The notes: generated by a model not told the origin, from the sequence alone. DNA of 64,000 nt from Rostratula benghalensis (GCA_013399305.1 VXAI01000341.1:248001-312000), one strand, 5' to 3'. Counted from the stretch's first letter, positions 50,226 through 62,600 are shown. Numbers and translations: made by a program.

Positions 50226-51990
50226 TAGTACGTCAAGCATTGTTCTTTAAGAAGTGACCTCAGCCTGTGTAGCCATGGAGATATGGCATTGGTATATCCT
50301 TACTGAATAATTGCAAACATATAGCACAAATCAGTCCCTGGAATCAGCTGACATACAAATACACTATAGGGTGTTCTGTTACAACAAAGCTTGAGAATTT
50401 GAAAACCAATTTTCCATAGAACAATTACTTTAATAAAATCTGAGTGCCATGATTTGGTTTATTTGAAACGCTCTAAGTCAAGCTATTTGCTGATGTTCCT
50501 TACAGGCCTCTCTGATACTGCATTTGTTTATAAAGGCACAAATTATAATAGAAATTATGCCCAGTGCTTGTAAATAACAAATTGGAATATTTCTTAGGGG
50601 TGGTGTGTGTACATTCAACCAGATAATTTTGCACTCATGAAGTAGGAAGGAGTGGCTCTTATCAACAGTCATTACTTTTCGAAAGATACGCGAAAGATGA
50701 GAGTAAATCTCTATTTTCTCTATTATCGTAGCACATATCTGATTTGGTTTTCAGAAAGCAGAGGACCTTCCAGCAGTCAGTCCATAGCCATAGTGCTGCG
50801 GATGTTTGTTTCCCTTCCCTGAACTTTGGTAGTTCAGTAACTCCAAACTGCTTTCTCAAAACACCTCTCTATTGGTGTTTCACGTAAAGAATAATAATAC
50901 ATTATGCCCCTGTTAGTTTTGCTGGCATTTTTTGGCATTTTAATGGCAGATCACTAATCTTTTGATGACCCTGCAAGCTCAGTTCTGCTCTGGATGAGTT
51001 TAGAGCACAATATGATGAAAATCTCATCACATCCATGTTTGAAATTATTTGCTGTGAGAGATGTACCTGGTAGCATTCGTTTGTTTTCTGACTGTCAAAT
51101 CCTTGGTGGATTTTACTGCTGGAGTCTAAATAGATCAGGATTTTAAGTGGATAAAATGTCTCTTCTTCTTCTGGAAATATTGGTTGATAATTTTTTTGGT
51201 GGGTTTCTCTAGGAAGGCTAGATAAAAGTTTACATAGGTAAAATATGCGTGATGCTCTCTTTCAGTCTTATGAAGCCGTAACTGTTATTTTCGGTTGTGT
51301 GATTCTGCACTTACGTGGCTAAATGGAGCACAGCAAGTGGTGAATCGGGCCCTGAAAGGATGCTTAGGAATGAATTCCTACAATACTAAAACCTATGTTT
51401 CACCTGCTCCAGATGGATGGAGTATTAATTCTTTGCATCCTCCATGTGCTTCCCTGTAGTGAGACTTAGTCATCTTCATCATCTCTTGTTTTCCATCAGC
51501 ATGGATATTTGCATCACTAACTTCTCTCTTCTCATCTCCCATCCCTAACTCCCTCATCTTCAAATCGGTATCCCTCTGGAATCCAAGGTGGGACTGATAG
51601 GCAGCAGCAAAATCATTGCTGATCATTACTTGACTACTTTAAAGCCCTTTTAGGTGTTTTTCAGTACTTCAGCAAATACCTGTGATTATATTCTTCTGGC
51701 TTTCTCCTTCTCTCTCTTTCTGGTCTGAGTCCCTTTTAGCCATGCCAAATGGCACTGTGCTACTGCCATGTCCTTTAGGTCCCGTGTCCCATTGGGAGGA
51801 TTCTCCAGCCCTGGTAAGGAAGATGCTCACCAGTGATGAGGGAGCATCTCTGCTGGGAGTTGCCCATTTCTGCCTCAGCTCCAGCCATGTCCCATTGGGG
51901 CTGCCCTAAGGCTTGTGAGCTGACATGGTTTTCTAGTAATGGAAAGGTAGAAAGGGAAGAGGATTTGACTGCTGCAGAAAATGGCAACAT

Positions 51991-52030
51991 TTTTGGGGTT
52001 TTTTTGGTGGGGGGGAGGAGGGGGAGTGGG
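51991..52030 (+). repeat. G-rich tract
   Basis: TTTTGGGGTTTTTTTGGTGG, then seven G (continuing the GG), AGGAGGGGGAGTGGG. At least four G runs of three or more within 40 bases give intramolecular quadruplex potential on the plus strand. Function unknown. Confidence 0.75.
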
Positions 52031-54540
52031 AAAAATTAAAGAAAGAAAGACTGCTGTAAGACGATGCAGAGGAGTTAAACGTTGGCCATGCAAGGTTGAC
52101 TTCTGCTATCCTTAGCTAGGTGGTCCTTCACAAGGACTGAGTGGCTTTTCCCCCACTGACTGAACTTCCTGCCTGACTGCTTTCCACAAGTTGCTTTACA
52201 GCTCTGTGACTTCCATGCTGCTCACTGGTAGATGAACAAAGAGATGTTTTATCAAGTGAGCAGGGGCTAGAGGAGAAAAAGGAGTATATCAACACTGTGA
52301 GAAGCACTGTAGTGGACAAACTGATAGAAAACTGTTTCCAATATGGTTTTGACTTGTTTTCAATCTCTTTGAAATAATCACGTTAGATTTCTTGGTGGGA
52401 ATTTCATTTTTGCTTAATATTTTTTCCTCTTGGAGTTTTGATGAAATGTCAAAATCTATGGAGCTTTTACATCTAGCTTAGTTTTTGCCCTTCTGGAAAG
52501 ACCAGAGTAGAGAGAAAAACAAAGTCAGAGGGCCCGTCTTGCCTTTTTGCAGACTGCAGGCATCATTTCTAGCTAGAAGATTAAGGACAAAAAACATTTT
52601 TCAGGAGAGTTTAGCATTCAGAAGCTCCTGTTATTCTCACTATTTGTGACACACTGAAAAATTGGCCCCAACTGGAGAAGCTGAGTCCTGTTGAAAATAT
52701 ATCCCTGAATTATTCTACTTATTTTAAAAGCCTGGACGTACTTTTTTGGATATTATACTAATCTGATGGGGGGGTGAGGGGTGTGGAAATTAGAAAATCT
52801 CTCCCCACACCCCAATATATAACTCTCTGCAGTGCCAACTCCTGCTGGCTGGTTGTCTTCATTATCTTATTTTCTGGATTGGTATAACTGAAGTTTGCAT
52901 ATAAATTACATGTTTACTAATGTGCATTTTTCTTTTCTATTGTTTTGGCTTGACAGAGACTTCAGCCTCTTCTTGCCATGTTTCACTCTCTCATGTATGG
53001 AGGAAGGCTCAAAAGGCTTTCCCATACTTATTCTCCATTTTAAAATGAAGATGTTGGACACCAAAATTGAGCAGTACAGTCTTCTTTAATGTAATATGCA
53101 GTTTGCACTCATATCACTTGCTCCTGTGTATAATTTATACCCAAATCATGAATTATGTTTAGATTCTTAGGAAGCAAAAATAAATTGAATAGAGACACAT
53201 CCAATTATATAATGAATTCCTCGTGGTAAAATTTACAGCAGGGATGTTGCAAAGTGGAGCACTGATAAAACATTTCCAAAAGAATTGTTGCAGTATCTCC
53301 CGATAAAGGTAAACCTCTGTCCATTTTAAGCACAGACGAGCCGTTTTGATTCAAAGAGTAAAATATTTAAAGTTGCATGGGATTGTTTTTTATTGTACCT
53401 TAAGCACTACTGCATAGAACAAGGAGAATAAATACCTGATACAGACTTACCAGACAAAAGCTTTTTCCCAACATACTGTAAACAACCTGCAACATAACTC
53501 TTTTTTATGCCTCTAAAAATGCTTTCTAGGCTGAACCTAACCTATTATATTTTGAGGAGCAATTTTCTGACCCTGGACTTGACATCGCTGCTGAACCCTG
53601 ACTTACCAGGCAAAATATGGTTTGTGAGCTTTTATAAAGTGTCACTGTGAGCAGCATTGGTAATTTCACTCGTGTTTGTGGCATTCATTTCTTTTAATAG
53701 ATTTTTGTTTGTGTTTCCTCCCACATGTTTCTTACTGTGACTTGACCTGTTGCTTTTTTTGTTTTTTGGTTGATACCCAAATAGTCTAGGCTTGGGCTGT
53801 GTAGTGCAGGATTTTTCTGAGCAGGACATCCTCGCTCTTTCTAGTTCTTCAAAACATGGCTCCTAAAATCACAGAATCATAGTATCTTAAAATTGTCTAC
53901 ATTGGAATGGACCTTTAAGATCATCGAGTCCAACTGTCAGCCTAACACTGCCAAAACCACCACTAAACCATGTCCCTAAACAGCACATTTACATGTTTTT
54001 TTAAATACTTCCAGGGATGGTGTTTCCACCACTTCCCTGAGCAACCTGTTCCAAAGTTCGATAACTCTTTTAGTCAATAATTTTTTCCTAATCTCTATCC
54101 TAAACCTCCACTGGCACAAGTTGAGGTAATTTCCCCTTGTCCTGTCACTTGTTTCTTGGGACAAGAGACCAACACCCATCTCACTATAACCTCCTTTCAG
54201 GTAGCTGTATGAGAGTGATAAGGTGCCTCCTCAGCCTCCTTCTCTCCAGACTAAACCACCCCAGTTCCTTCAGCTGCTCCTCATAAGACTTGTGCTCCAA
54301 ACTCTTCACCAGCTTCATTGCTCTCCTCTTGACATGTGGCAGCACCTCAATGTATTTTTTTGTTGTAAGGGGTCCAAAACTGGACACAGTACTTGAGGCA
54401 CAACCTCATCAGAGCAGAGTACAGAGGTACAATCACTTCCCTAGTCCTGCTGGCTATGCTATTTCTGATACAGGGCAAGATACTCTTGTTGGGGTTGTTG
54501 TGACCCAAATGCAGGACCTGTTACTTGGCCTTGTTGAATC

Positions 54541-54828
54541 TCATACCACTGGCCTCAGCCTATCAATCCAGCCTGTCCTCTGTAGAGCCTTCCTACCCTC
54601 AAGTAGATCAACACTCCCACCCAGCTTGCTGTTGTTTGCAAACTTACTGAGGGTGCACTTGATTGCCTTGTCCAGATTGTTGATAAAGATATTAAACACA
54701 ACTGGCCCCAATACTGAGTCATAGGGAACACAAGCTGGCTGCCAACTGGATTTAACTCTGTTTTCCACCACTCTTTGAGACTGGCCACCCAGCCAGTTTT
54801 TTACCCAGCAAAGAGTACACCCATCCAA
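54541..54828 (-). pseudogene. CR1 reverse transcriptase palm remnant, catalytic site lost
   Basis: A 95-codon minus-strand piece of the palm. It begins with [20 protein letters not shown] and goes on to [20 protein letters not shown] and [20 protein letters not shown]. The family motif GVPQGSVLG is here CVPYDSVLG, and the catalytic FADD is FANN, so both metal-binding aspartates are gone. The neighbouring minus-strand frame at 54801-55010 has VYLTLVKLL where the family has VYLDFSKAFD, so the other catalytic aspartate is lost too. It cannot be an active polymerase. Confidence 0.88.
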
Positions 54829-55180
54829 GCCATGGGCAGACAGTTTCTCCAGGAGAATGCTACAGGAAATGGTGTCAAAAGCTTTACTAAAGTTAGGTAG
54901 ACAACATCTGCAGCCTTTTTCTCACTCACTAAGTGGATCACTTTGTCATTGAAGGACATCAGGGTAGTCAAACAGGACCTGCCTTTCATGACTGGGCTCA
55001 CTATGGCCATGCTGACTGGGCCTTACCACCAGGTTTTCCTGCATGTGCCACATAATGGCACTGAAGATTATCTGCTCCATAACCTTCCCAGGCACCCAGG
55101 TCAAGCTGACAGGCCTTTAGTTCCCTGGATTATCCTTCTGTCCCTTCTTCTGGATGGGTGTCACATTTGCTAACTTCCAG

Positions 55181-55456
55181 TCAACTGGGATCTCCCCTGT
55201 TAGCCAGGACTATACTTTTCACCATCTCCTCTAGTACCCTCAGGTGGATCCCATCTGGCTCCATACACTTGCGTATAGAGACTTGCTCTAGCAGGTCACT
55301 CGCTGTTTCCCCATGCATTTTGGGGGCTTCATTCTGCTCCCTGCCCCTATCTACTAGCTCAGGGGGCTGGGTACTGAGGGAACAACTGGTCCTACTACTA
55401 AAGACTGGGACAAAGAAGACAGTAAGTACCTCAGTTTTTTCTTCATCCTTTGTCAC
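55181..55456 (-). pseudogene. CR1 reverse transcriptase N-terminal remnant
   Basis: A 91-codon minus-strand piece. It starts TKDEEKTEVLTVFFVPVFSS, continues with STQPPELVDRGREQNEAPKM and includes CMEPDGIHLRVLEEMVKSIV (family form KSMGPDGIHPRVLRELA). It is in order with the other pieces of the 53.9-56.3 kb copy. The frame changes on both sides. Confidence 0.88.
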
Positions 55457-55533
55457 TACATTCCCACCTCCATCTAATAAAGGATGGAGACTATCCTTAG
55501 GCTTCTTTTTATTGGTAATACATTTATAGAAAT

Positions 55534-55550
55534 GGGGGGGGGGGGGGGGG
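55534..55550 (+). repeat. Poly-G tract (17) inside CR1
   Basis: Seventeen G in a row between TTTATAGAAAT and TGCCAGATTAAATTC. In related CR1 copies these flanks are separated by roughly 30 ordinary bases coding the KDNKK..FYKYI segment, so the G run seems to have replaced them. This is either a real homopolymer expansion with deletion or a sequencing or assembly artefact. Confidence 0.85.
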
Positions 55551-56040
55551 TGCCAGATTAAATTCTAGTAGGGCTTTGGCCCTTCTAATTTTCTCCCTGC
55601 AGAGCCTCACAACATGTTTATAGTCCTCACTAGTGGCCTGTTCTTTCTTCCAAAGGCCAAAAATCCTCCTTTTTTCCCTGCGTTGCAACTATGTCTCTCT
55701 GTTCAGCCATGCCAGTCTTTTTCCCAACTGCTCATTTTCTGGCACATGGGGCTGCCTGATCCAGTGCCTTCAGAACTTCCTTCTTGAAAAACATCCAGCC
55801 TTCCTGGATTCCGTTGCCCTTCAGGACTGCCTCACAAGGGACTCTATCAACCCGACTCCTGAAAAGACTAAAGTCTGCCCTTTGGAAGTCCAAGGTGGCA
55901 GTACTGCTGACCCCACTCCTTGCTTACCCAAGAATCAAAAACTCTATCATTTCACAATCACTGTGCCCAAGAGAGCCTTCATAAGTCACACCCCCCACAA
56001 GTCCTTCTCCATTTACAAACAACAAGTCCAGTAGGGCACC

Positions 56041-56235
56041 TTATGTAGTTGGCCCCCGCACCAGCTGTGTCAGGAAGTTATCCTCAACACACTCCAGGAA
56101 CCTCCTAGAATGTTCCCTCTCAGCTGTATTGTATTCCCAGCAGACATCTGGTAGGTTGAAGTCCCCCATGCCGACTGAAGGGGCTAGCGATGATGAGACT
56201 TCTACCAGGTGCTTATAGAATATTTCATCTGCCAA
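56041..56235 (-). pseudogene. CR1 endonuclease remnant
   Basis: A 64-codon minus-strand piece of the apurinic-type endonuclease: ADEIFYKHLVEVSSSLAPSV, then MGDFNLPDVCWEYNTAEREH and SRRFLECVEDNFLTQLVRGP. The GDFN motif is intact. Sequence just downstream on the minus strand (55920-56040) continues with the GALLDLLFVNGEGLVG-type segment before a stop. It is the most upstream recognisable part of this 5'-truncated element. Confidence 0.88.
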
Positions 56236-56300
56236 AGCTGCATATCAGTTGTAGCCAAAGGGCTAACAGGTGGACACAACCACACTGATAAACCTCTTGT

Positions 56301-58589
56301 TGCTGCAGTTCATATTAGAAAAATTTCATTACAGTGACCAATGACTTATACCACGTAGACATCAATAGTTATTAAGGGAACACTTTCCGTTTTTTACTTC
56401 TAATTTCCTGCCTCAGGAAATCTTCGTACAACTTTGCACCAAAACCCATGAGTCTGCATGGTGGGGACATGGCTCCATCAGGGGATGCAGGATGGCAGCA
56501 TCCCAAAAGCTTTGCGTAAGCCATGTGCTATCTTCAAAGCTTAGGTTTTGTAAAACCAGAAGCCAGGAGATAAACATTTGAATAAGGAAGAAGTTTTATT
56601 TTCCTAGATGAGTAGAACACCTTAGCAGCTCTCAGGGCTTAATATAATTCCATTGATTAAGTTATTTATTAGATTGACTGCAGGAAATGTTGAAGCACAC
56701 CTATGCAAGAGAAGAGCCTGGAACTGTGCTTTAACTCCTGATAGTTTTCAGCTTCCTGTGGTGATTTTAGTTTTGCCAAATGCTTTAAGGATGAAATCTT
56801 GGCCCACTTTCAACCTAATGATGGGAGGTCTGCCTCATCTTCAACAGGATGAGGATTTCCCTAAACAGAATTCATTGATAGGATGTGTGTCCTGGTAGAG
56901 TTCAAGGTCAGAGGGAGAAAGAAAACACCCTGACTTTGCACAAAACCACCCTCAAACTCTCTGGCTAACAGCTCCTGCATGGCCTGACATGACCTCTCCT
57001 TACAACACCACATGGTCCTCAGGAAGAGAGTGCTGAATCTCAGGGGAGAGCTGTTCTTGCTGCCCTCATGCACATGGCCATATAGAAAGGTACAGGAGAC
57101 ATGGGTGGGGCGACCTCAGATGTTTCTAACCAAAGATCATGGTCTGAACAGTCATTTAGCTGACTATAATCTGTGGTCATCAAGGGCTTTATAATGGGAA
57201 CATCATCAAACCAAAGACATGTCTTTTGATGGACTCTTCCAAAGCTCAGACTGAATTATTCCGTTCCTCTATGTTGCTGTTGATGATGACACAATTCCAA
57301 TTTTATTTCATCTGATCAGAGAGGTCTTTGACAGGCTTATTCTTCGATAGTCCTAATCATATTGAATTTTGTATCAAGTGATTTCCAGCTGGGCAGGTCA
57401 GAGTGGAGCTGATGGGAGTTGGATGCTCATGCTCACAGCTCTGCTCAAACGATGGGCTTCTGTGAAGGCATCCTAAGTGAATCCTTTTTTGGACATTAAA
57501 AGCCAAAACCAAGTCAAGCTGAGCTATATAGTTCCTGTAGATTTACAGCTTTTCCCATAGTCTTAGCTAAGAACATTTTTTTTTTTTCTAAGTGCAAATT
57601 CAAGCTGAGACAATAATTAGCATCTTGTTTGTTTGTTTGTTACCTTGAAGGAAGAAAGGTCAAATATAGTCAGCCTGAGAACTACTTTGCCTTTCCTCCT
57701 TGAAGCGTTTAATTAGATTTCTTAGGTAACTTGAAAAAGATAGTACTTTGAATGTGGCAGTCAGAACTTGCTGGAATGACTTATCCATTTAAGATTTTTT
57801 TTTTCCTTTTTATCTTTTGTTTCTTGCTGGCTTCATAGCCCAATTTGTAGTTTCTCTGAAAAACTGACAAATTTAAACACTTAACACTTCTTGCAGAGAA
57901 CAGGCAGCATTTTTTTCTTTTTTAGAAGGGAGGGCTATAAATCAGCACAATGAACAACTAAAACCACCCTTTTATAAGATAGTAAGAGGCACTTTAGAAA
58001 ATGCCCAGAATGAAATTATGCATCTTCCTCCCCAGCCCTCCCTTCCCCCTTCTCCCTACCCCCCTGAATACTTACATAAATGCTGTATGCATAGCTCTTT
58101 GAAAACAAGCTAACTATTTCTTTCGTTTTGGGATTTTGCACTATTTTTTTTTTTTCATCTGTCTCTCTCAGTTTTGGATTTGGTGGTTTGTTTTTTCTTT
58201 TTTCCCCCTCCCAGAGTATGGGCTTCCTAGGTAACTGGGACTGTACGTGTTAGACAGCAAGCTCGGCTCAGTGATTTTCATGATGGGAAGTAACTGAGAG
58301 GAAGAGAGAGGAAGTGTGCATTGGTAGGTTATGGACTAGGCTTGCTGCATGTCGAAAACCTTTGAACATGATTTTTTTTTTCCTTCAGTCGTGTCGTGGT
58401 TCGCTGGAGTTATAGCTGAGGGTATGCTTCCTCTTATTGTGTCTCCAGCAGTGCAGTAGTCCCTCTGCCTGCATGGGAACGGTCACTGCTTTTCTTTAAA
58501 ATCCCAATACAACTTCCCTCTGTGTCCAATAGTTTGAGCTTCCCAGTGGGTAACTTTCTCCTATGGGTAAATAGTCATGCACAGTTTCA
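56301..58589. other. Non-coding stretch, no gene supported
   Basis: No supported gene. Contains a (GTTT)n run at 57626, several T runs (57569, 57797, 58147) and a pyrimidine-rich patch near 58190-58215. The TGTCGTGGTT word at 58392 matches an LTR edge for ten bases only. Otherwise unique-looking DNA. Confidence 0.65.
57626..57641 (+). repeat. (GTTT)n microsatellite
   Basis: Four GTTT units. Simple repeat. Confidence 0.8.
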
Positions 58590-59683
58590 GGTGTGCATTC
58601 AAAGTGGATGAGCGTGCGATCTACTGGATCAAGCACTGGCTGGATGGTCCCAAAGAGTGGTGCTCAACAGAGTTAAATCCAACTGGCGGCTGGTCACAGG
58701 TGGTGTTCCTCAGGGCTCAGTACTGGGACTATTTCTGTTTAATGTCTTTATTGATGATCTCGACAAGGACATAGAGTGTACCATCAGTAAGTTTGCAGAT
58801 GACACTAAGCTAGGTGGGAGTGTTGATCTGCAGGAGGGCAGGGAAGGTTTACAGAGGGACTTGGATAGATTGGATGGATGGGCCAATGTCAAGAAGATGA
58901 GCTTCAGCAAGACCAAGTGCCAGGTCCTGCACTTGGGCCACAACAACCCCATGCATTGCTACAGGCTTGGGAAAGAGTGGCTGGAGAGCTGCCTGGCAGA
59001 AAAGGAGCTGGGGGTTCTAATTGACAAGCAGCTGAACATGAGCCAGCAGTGTGCCCAGGTGGCCAAGAAGGCCAATGGCATCCTGGCTTGTATAAAAAAC
59101 AGCGTGACCAGCAGAAGTAGGGAGGTGATTGTCCCCCTGTACTCAGCACTGGTGAGGCCACACCTTGAAGTGTTTGATGTTCAGTTTTGGGCACCTCAAC
59201 ACAAGAGAGATGTCGAGGTGCTGGAGCGAGTGCAGAGGAGGGCAAAGAAGCTGGTGAGGGGCCTGGAGAACAAATCTTATGAAGAGCGATTGAAGGAGCT
59301 GGGACTGTTTAGTTTGAGGAAGAGGAGGCTGAGGGGAGACCTCATTGCTCTCTACAACTACTTGACAGGACATTGTAGAGAGGTTGGTGCTGGTCTCTTC
59401 TCACAGGTGATTAGCGATAGAACGAGAGGGATTGGCCTCAAGCTGCAACAGGGTAGGTTTAGGCTGAACATTAGGAAAGATTTTTTCACAGAAAGAGTAG
59501 TCAGACACTGGAATAGGCTGCCCACGGAGGGGTTTGAGTCTGCATCCCTGAATGTATTTAAGAGTCATTTAGATGTGGTGTTGGGAGATGTTGGTGTAGG
59601 GGGGGAATTTGTAGAGTGGGGCTGATGGTTGAACTCGATGATCCCAAGGGTCTCTTCCAACCTGAATGATTCTATGATTCTAA
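58590..59683 (+). mobile_element. CR1 LINE, 5'-truncated with long open frame
   Basis: About 1.1 kb of CR1 in plus orientation. Similarity starts near 58590 with [11 protein letters not shown] and ends at a typical CR1 tail: TCGATGATCCCAAGGGTCTC, TTCCAACCTGAATGATTCTA and a final TGATTCTA. The body holds an uninterrupted 322-codon reverse transcriptase frame (58657-59625) with intact GVPQGSVLG and FADD motifs. A one-step frameshift lies at about 58645-58657, between the WLDG and VVLN segments. Its decay is much less than in the other copies here, suggesting the youngest insertion in the window. It lacks promoter, ORF1, endonuclease and the first half of the polymerase, so it cannot move by itself. 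Confidence 0.95.
58657..59625 (+). pseudogene. CR1 reverse transcriptase, C-terminal half (322 codons open)
   Basis: The polymerase copies LINE RNA at the nicked target site. Here residues 16-20 are GVPQG and residues 46-49 are FADD, two core palm motifs, with the two catalytic aspartates kept. Further on come [15 protein letters not shown], the [20 protein letters not shown] segment, [40 protein letters not shown] and the [11 protein letters not shown] and RHWNRLP C-terminal motifs. The N-terminal fingers and first catalytic aspartate lie upstream of the truncation. The ATG is an internal methionine after the frameshift, not a natural start. The usual tail is altered near its end ([10 protein letters not shown]). 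No stop codon interrupts it, but there is no sign of expression. Confidence 0.92.
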
Positions 59684-62600
59684 ATGCACATTTAAACCAA
59701 AAAATGCTGAAACAGCAGAGTGGCTTTGCAGTATTACCTGTGTCATGGTATTTATACTGGAATTTTTCTGAAATTTCTTTACACTGTGTGCTGTCCCATC
59801 CATTTTATCTCCCAAACGGGAGTTTGTAACCATTTCTAATCCAGGTCGTTTTGCTGTCATAACTTTTACTAGCAATACAAAACTGCAGGGAGGATTAGCC
59901 AACCGGAACATTTCAAATTTTAAACTTTGGTAAGTCTTGAGTTATAAGCAGGGAGAAAAAGCCTTTCTCAGTCATATTTTATGCCCCACCATACCTTTCT
60001 CTCCTCCTCCTACAGTAAAACTAGTTTTTGGGGGATAAAAGTAGATTGAAGGGAATAATCTTGCTCATCCTTCCAGGGTATGGAGAGACACTGAAGCCTA
60101 GAAAACACCTGGACACAAGGAATTTTTTTTCAGAGTTTACTGCATGGAGAAGTGCTCCTCTAGACCTTGACCCTAACCAGCATCTTGCAGTCACTAATTG
60201 CACCTTCTTTTAGATATGGCTGGTAGATGTCAAGAGTGTTGAGGGTCTCAGGATTTAAATATACAAGCCACTCTCCAGAGTGGATGCCATTTTACAAAGT
60301 TATCAAAAGCCAGCAGATGTCCTTATTCATAGCAAAAGTTGCTTGGTGGTGAGTTGCTAAAAAATGAAAGAGGTCATTTTTATGATAGTTTTGTTTCAAT
60401 TTGAATACCTAAGTTATGTGAGGATGCAGAATCGATTGACTCTTTCCCAAAACCATCTTTAGATATGCAGCAGTACTTGGTGTCAGAAGTCAAGACACAT
60501 AGCTTAGCAAATGCCCATGAGCTGGCATCTGTAGAAATGAAAAGAGAAAGACAAATTTACTGTCACATCTGCAAGGAAAAAAAAAATCTTAAGATAGTGG
60601 GGAAGGCAATAATGGGCTTACTACAGTCAAAGTAGTGCCATGGGGTATTTTTTGGGCTTTCTTCAGTGGTGGAAATATATCAATTTATTTCTGTGTAACA
60701 CATTTGTATTCACACTACTAAACCACTCCATTAAAATAGCAATTCAGAATGCAATATTATTTTTGAATGTCAGACAACTGAGATTTCAGTTATTCGTTAG
60801 CAAAAGGGCTCCAACGGAGAACATAATAGTCCATAGTCTCCTGGGTGGGAATAGTCTGTAATGGCAAACTATGGACTAAATGGGCAGAGTTACGGGGTGT
60901 TCATTTTATTTCTTTATTCAGAATTACTCATTTTTTAAAAAAAATTTTAAAAAAGCCTTTAATGGGTAATCAATTTCTATAAGCATTTTGTGTTTGATGC
61001 ACTGATCAGTTGCAATCCTGTGAGATGGTGTATATTCATTTCAGGTTATATTTGCCTTTGACTTTGCATTTCATTTCCCTGCATAGTTAAGGTTAGTGTC
61101 ACTGCAAACATTTTGCCAAGGAAATTGAAGAAGATACCATAAGGTATTTGGAGTCATTAAAAATGTCTGCTAAAATTGTGAAATGGTGTGGTAGAAGTGA
61201 TTGGCATTAAAGGTGACTCTGGTTGGTTGGTTGTGCCCACATTTTCAGTGATGTTCAGTAACTCATCAGACCTATGAAGAGGAAAAGTCTGTCTGGAAGG
61301 GGTAAAAAGTAGCTAGAGGAATATCTGGTTGGCAAGGACTTGGATTTGGTTGAGGAATAAAGCATGCATGTTTGTTACAGCAACCCTGCATCTTGTTTCA
61401 ATGAAGGCCTTGTTTCTGCTGCATCTTGTTCCAAGCTGGAGAATTAAGGAGTCCCGCTTACTTGACTAGGAGTAAGATACTTGAGTAAATACCTCTCTAC
61501 TTCATTAAAAGAGCTCTGCATGTTCAAGAGTAATGTCATTGATTCTAGAGCAAAATGGGGGGGTTGAGGAATTTCTTTGCTGTATGTCAAAAAAAAAGGG
61601 GAGCAAGAAGGGTGAGAGTGTCTTATGCCATCCTTGGTTGCTAGTTCCACTCAGCTTAAAGTGTGCAAATTAATAGCACAAACCAAGAGCCAGATGTGGC
61701 ATATTGTTAGAGGTGCAGTTGTAATTATCTTATGATATATTTAAGAACAGAAACACCTCAGGCTGCATTAGGTGGTGTTGATTGCCAGCTCCCTCTAGCC
61801 TAAATGCCGTTAGATGGCTGAAGTTATAAATTGCTTTAATAACTTTCACAACTGCTTGGTAATCAACCTGCAGTTAATGAAACAGGGAAAACACCTCTTG
61901 CTTAGCTTTTTTTATGATCTATGATTCTACATGCAGTGTTTTCTGAAGAAAAATATGTATGGTTCATATGCACATACAGGAATCAACACAGAGGGATAAT
62001 TTTAATATAAATCCTAGTGCTGTCTGTTATGTTTTGAACCATTTCACAGAATAATTCAAATATTTATAGATGGTAGGTCAGCTGGTGCTTTGCTTGCAGC
62101 ATTTGCCTTTTTTCATGTCTTGGTTGAGCCATTCTTCCTTCCTTCCTTCCTTCCTTTTCACTGAAAACATAGCATGTGCCCAGCACTGTCCTTCTCCTTC
62201 ATCCTCTCAAGCTGTGAAAAATACATCTCAGGGCCTGGGGTCCCATTTTCTGCCCTGGTCACTAATGCCACACCAAAGATCAGGGCTGCATTTCTCTGCC
62301 ACGTGCTCCATTAAGAATGGAGTTTGCACTGCTTTCTATGGAGTGTGTCCGTTTGGGGCTCCTCATCCAGAGAAGTTTGTTTAAGGATTCCTTGTGTACA
62401 GAAAGTAAGTTATGACTGTATGAAGTGATGACTAAAAGGATGTTAACATCTGCATTTTCCTGCCGACCACACACAGCGTCTTGGCCTGGCAGTCCCACCC
62501 TGGGGGGTTGCTTCGAAGCAGCTTATTGACACTGTAAACAAATGGGCTTTTTTCCTACCAGGGAAGCCCCAAGGTGCCGCAAAAAAATCTCTTAGGTTTG

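Larger units (their letters stand above)
46001..53867. other. Non-coding stretch, no gene supported
   Basis: No supported gene. The 46000-46560 part is somewhat richer in G and C and has overlapping open frames on both strands, but none resembles a known domain. It could be further decayed CR1 upstream sequence or plain unique DNA. The rest is AT-rich single-copy DNA with an inverted repeat at 47951, G/T tracts, a poly-A run and G-rich patches near 52000 and 52770. Confidence 0.65.
53868..56300 (-). mobile_element. CR1 LINE, long decayed copy (endonuclease to 3' end)
   Basis: About 2.4 kb, almost co-linear with the second half of a CR1. The 3' terminus is at the left edge, where ATCACAGAATCATAG is the antisense octamer tail and TTGGAATGGACCTTTAAGAT follows. 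Moving upstream on the minus strand come the C-terminus (SDRTRGNYLNL, 53976-54179), the [11 protein letters not shown] segment (54184-54387), the palm (54541-54828), the KGRSCLTTLMSFNDKV segment (54801-55010), the RT N-terminus (KDEEKTEVLTVFF, 55181-55456) and the endonuclease (GDFNLPDVCWEYNT, 56041-56235). Similarity fades near 56250-56300, so the copy is 5'-truncated inside the endonuclease. Frameshifts and lost catalytic residues show it is dead. A 17-G run replaces part of it at 55534. Confidence 0.93.

Noticed and set aside
58180..58235. Pyrimidine tract ending CCCAG followed by a 16-base segment and GTAACT
   Set aside because: A 16-base micro-exon with no coding evidence cannot be supported from sequence alone.
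58392..58420. TGTCGTGGTT word like the LTR edge at 41560
   Set aside because: Similarity ends after about ten bases and none of the later LTR blocks follows.
61786..61802. CAGCTCCCTCTAGCC, reminiscent of an inverted CTCF site
   Set aside because: Only the GAGGG core region fits; flanking positions disagree with the consensus.
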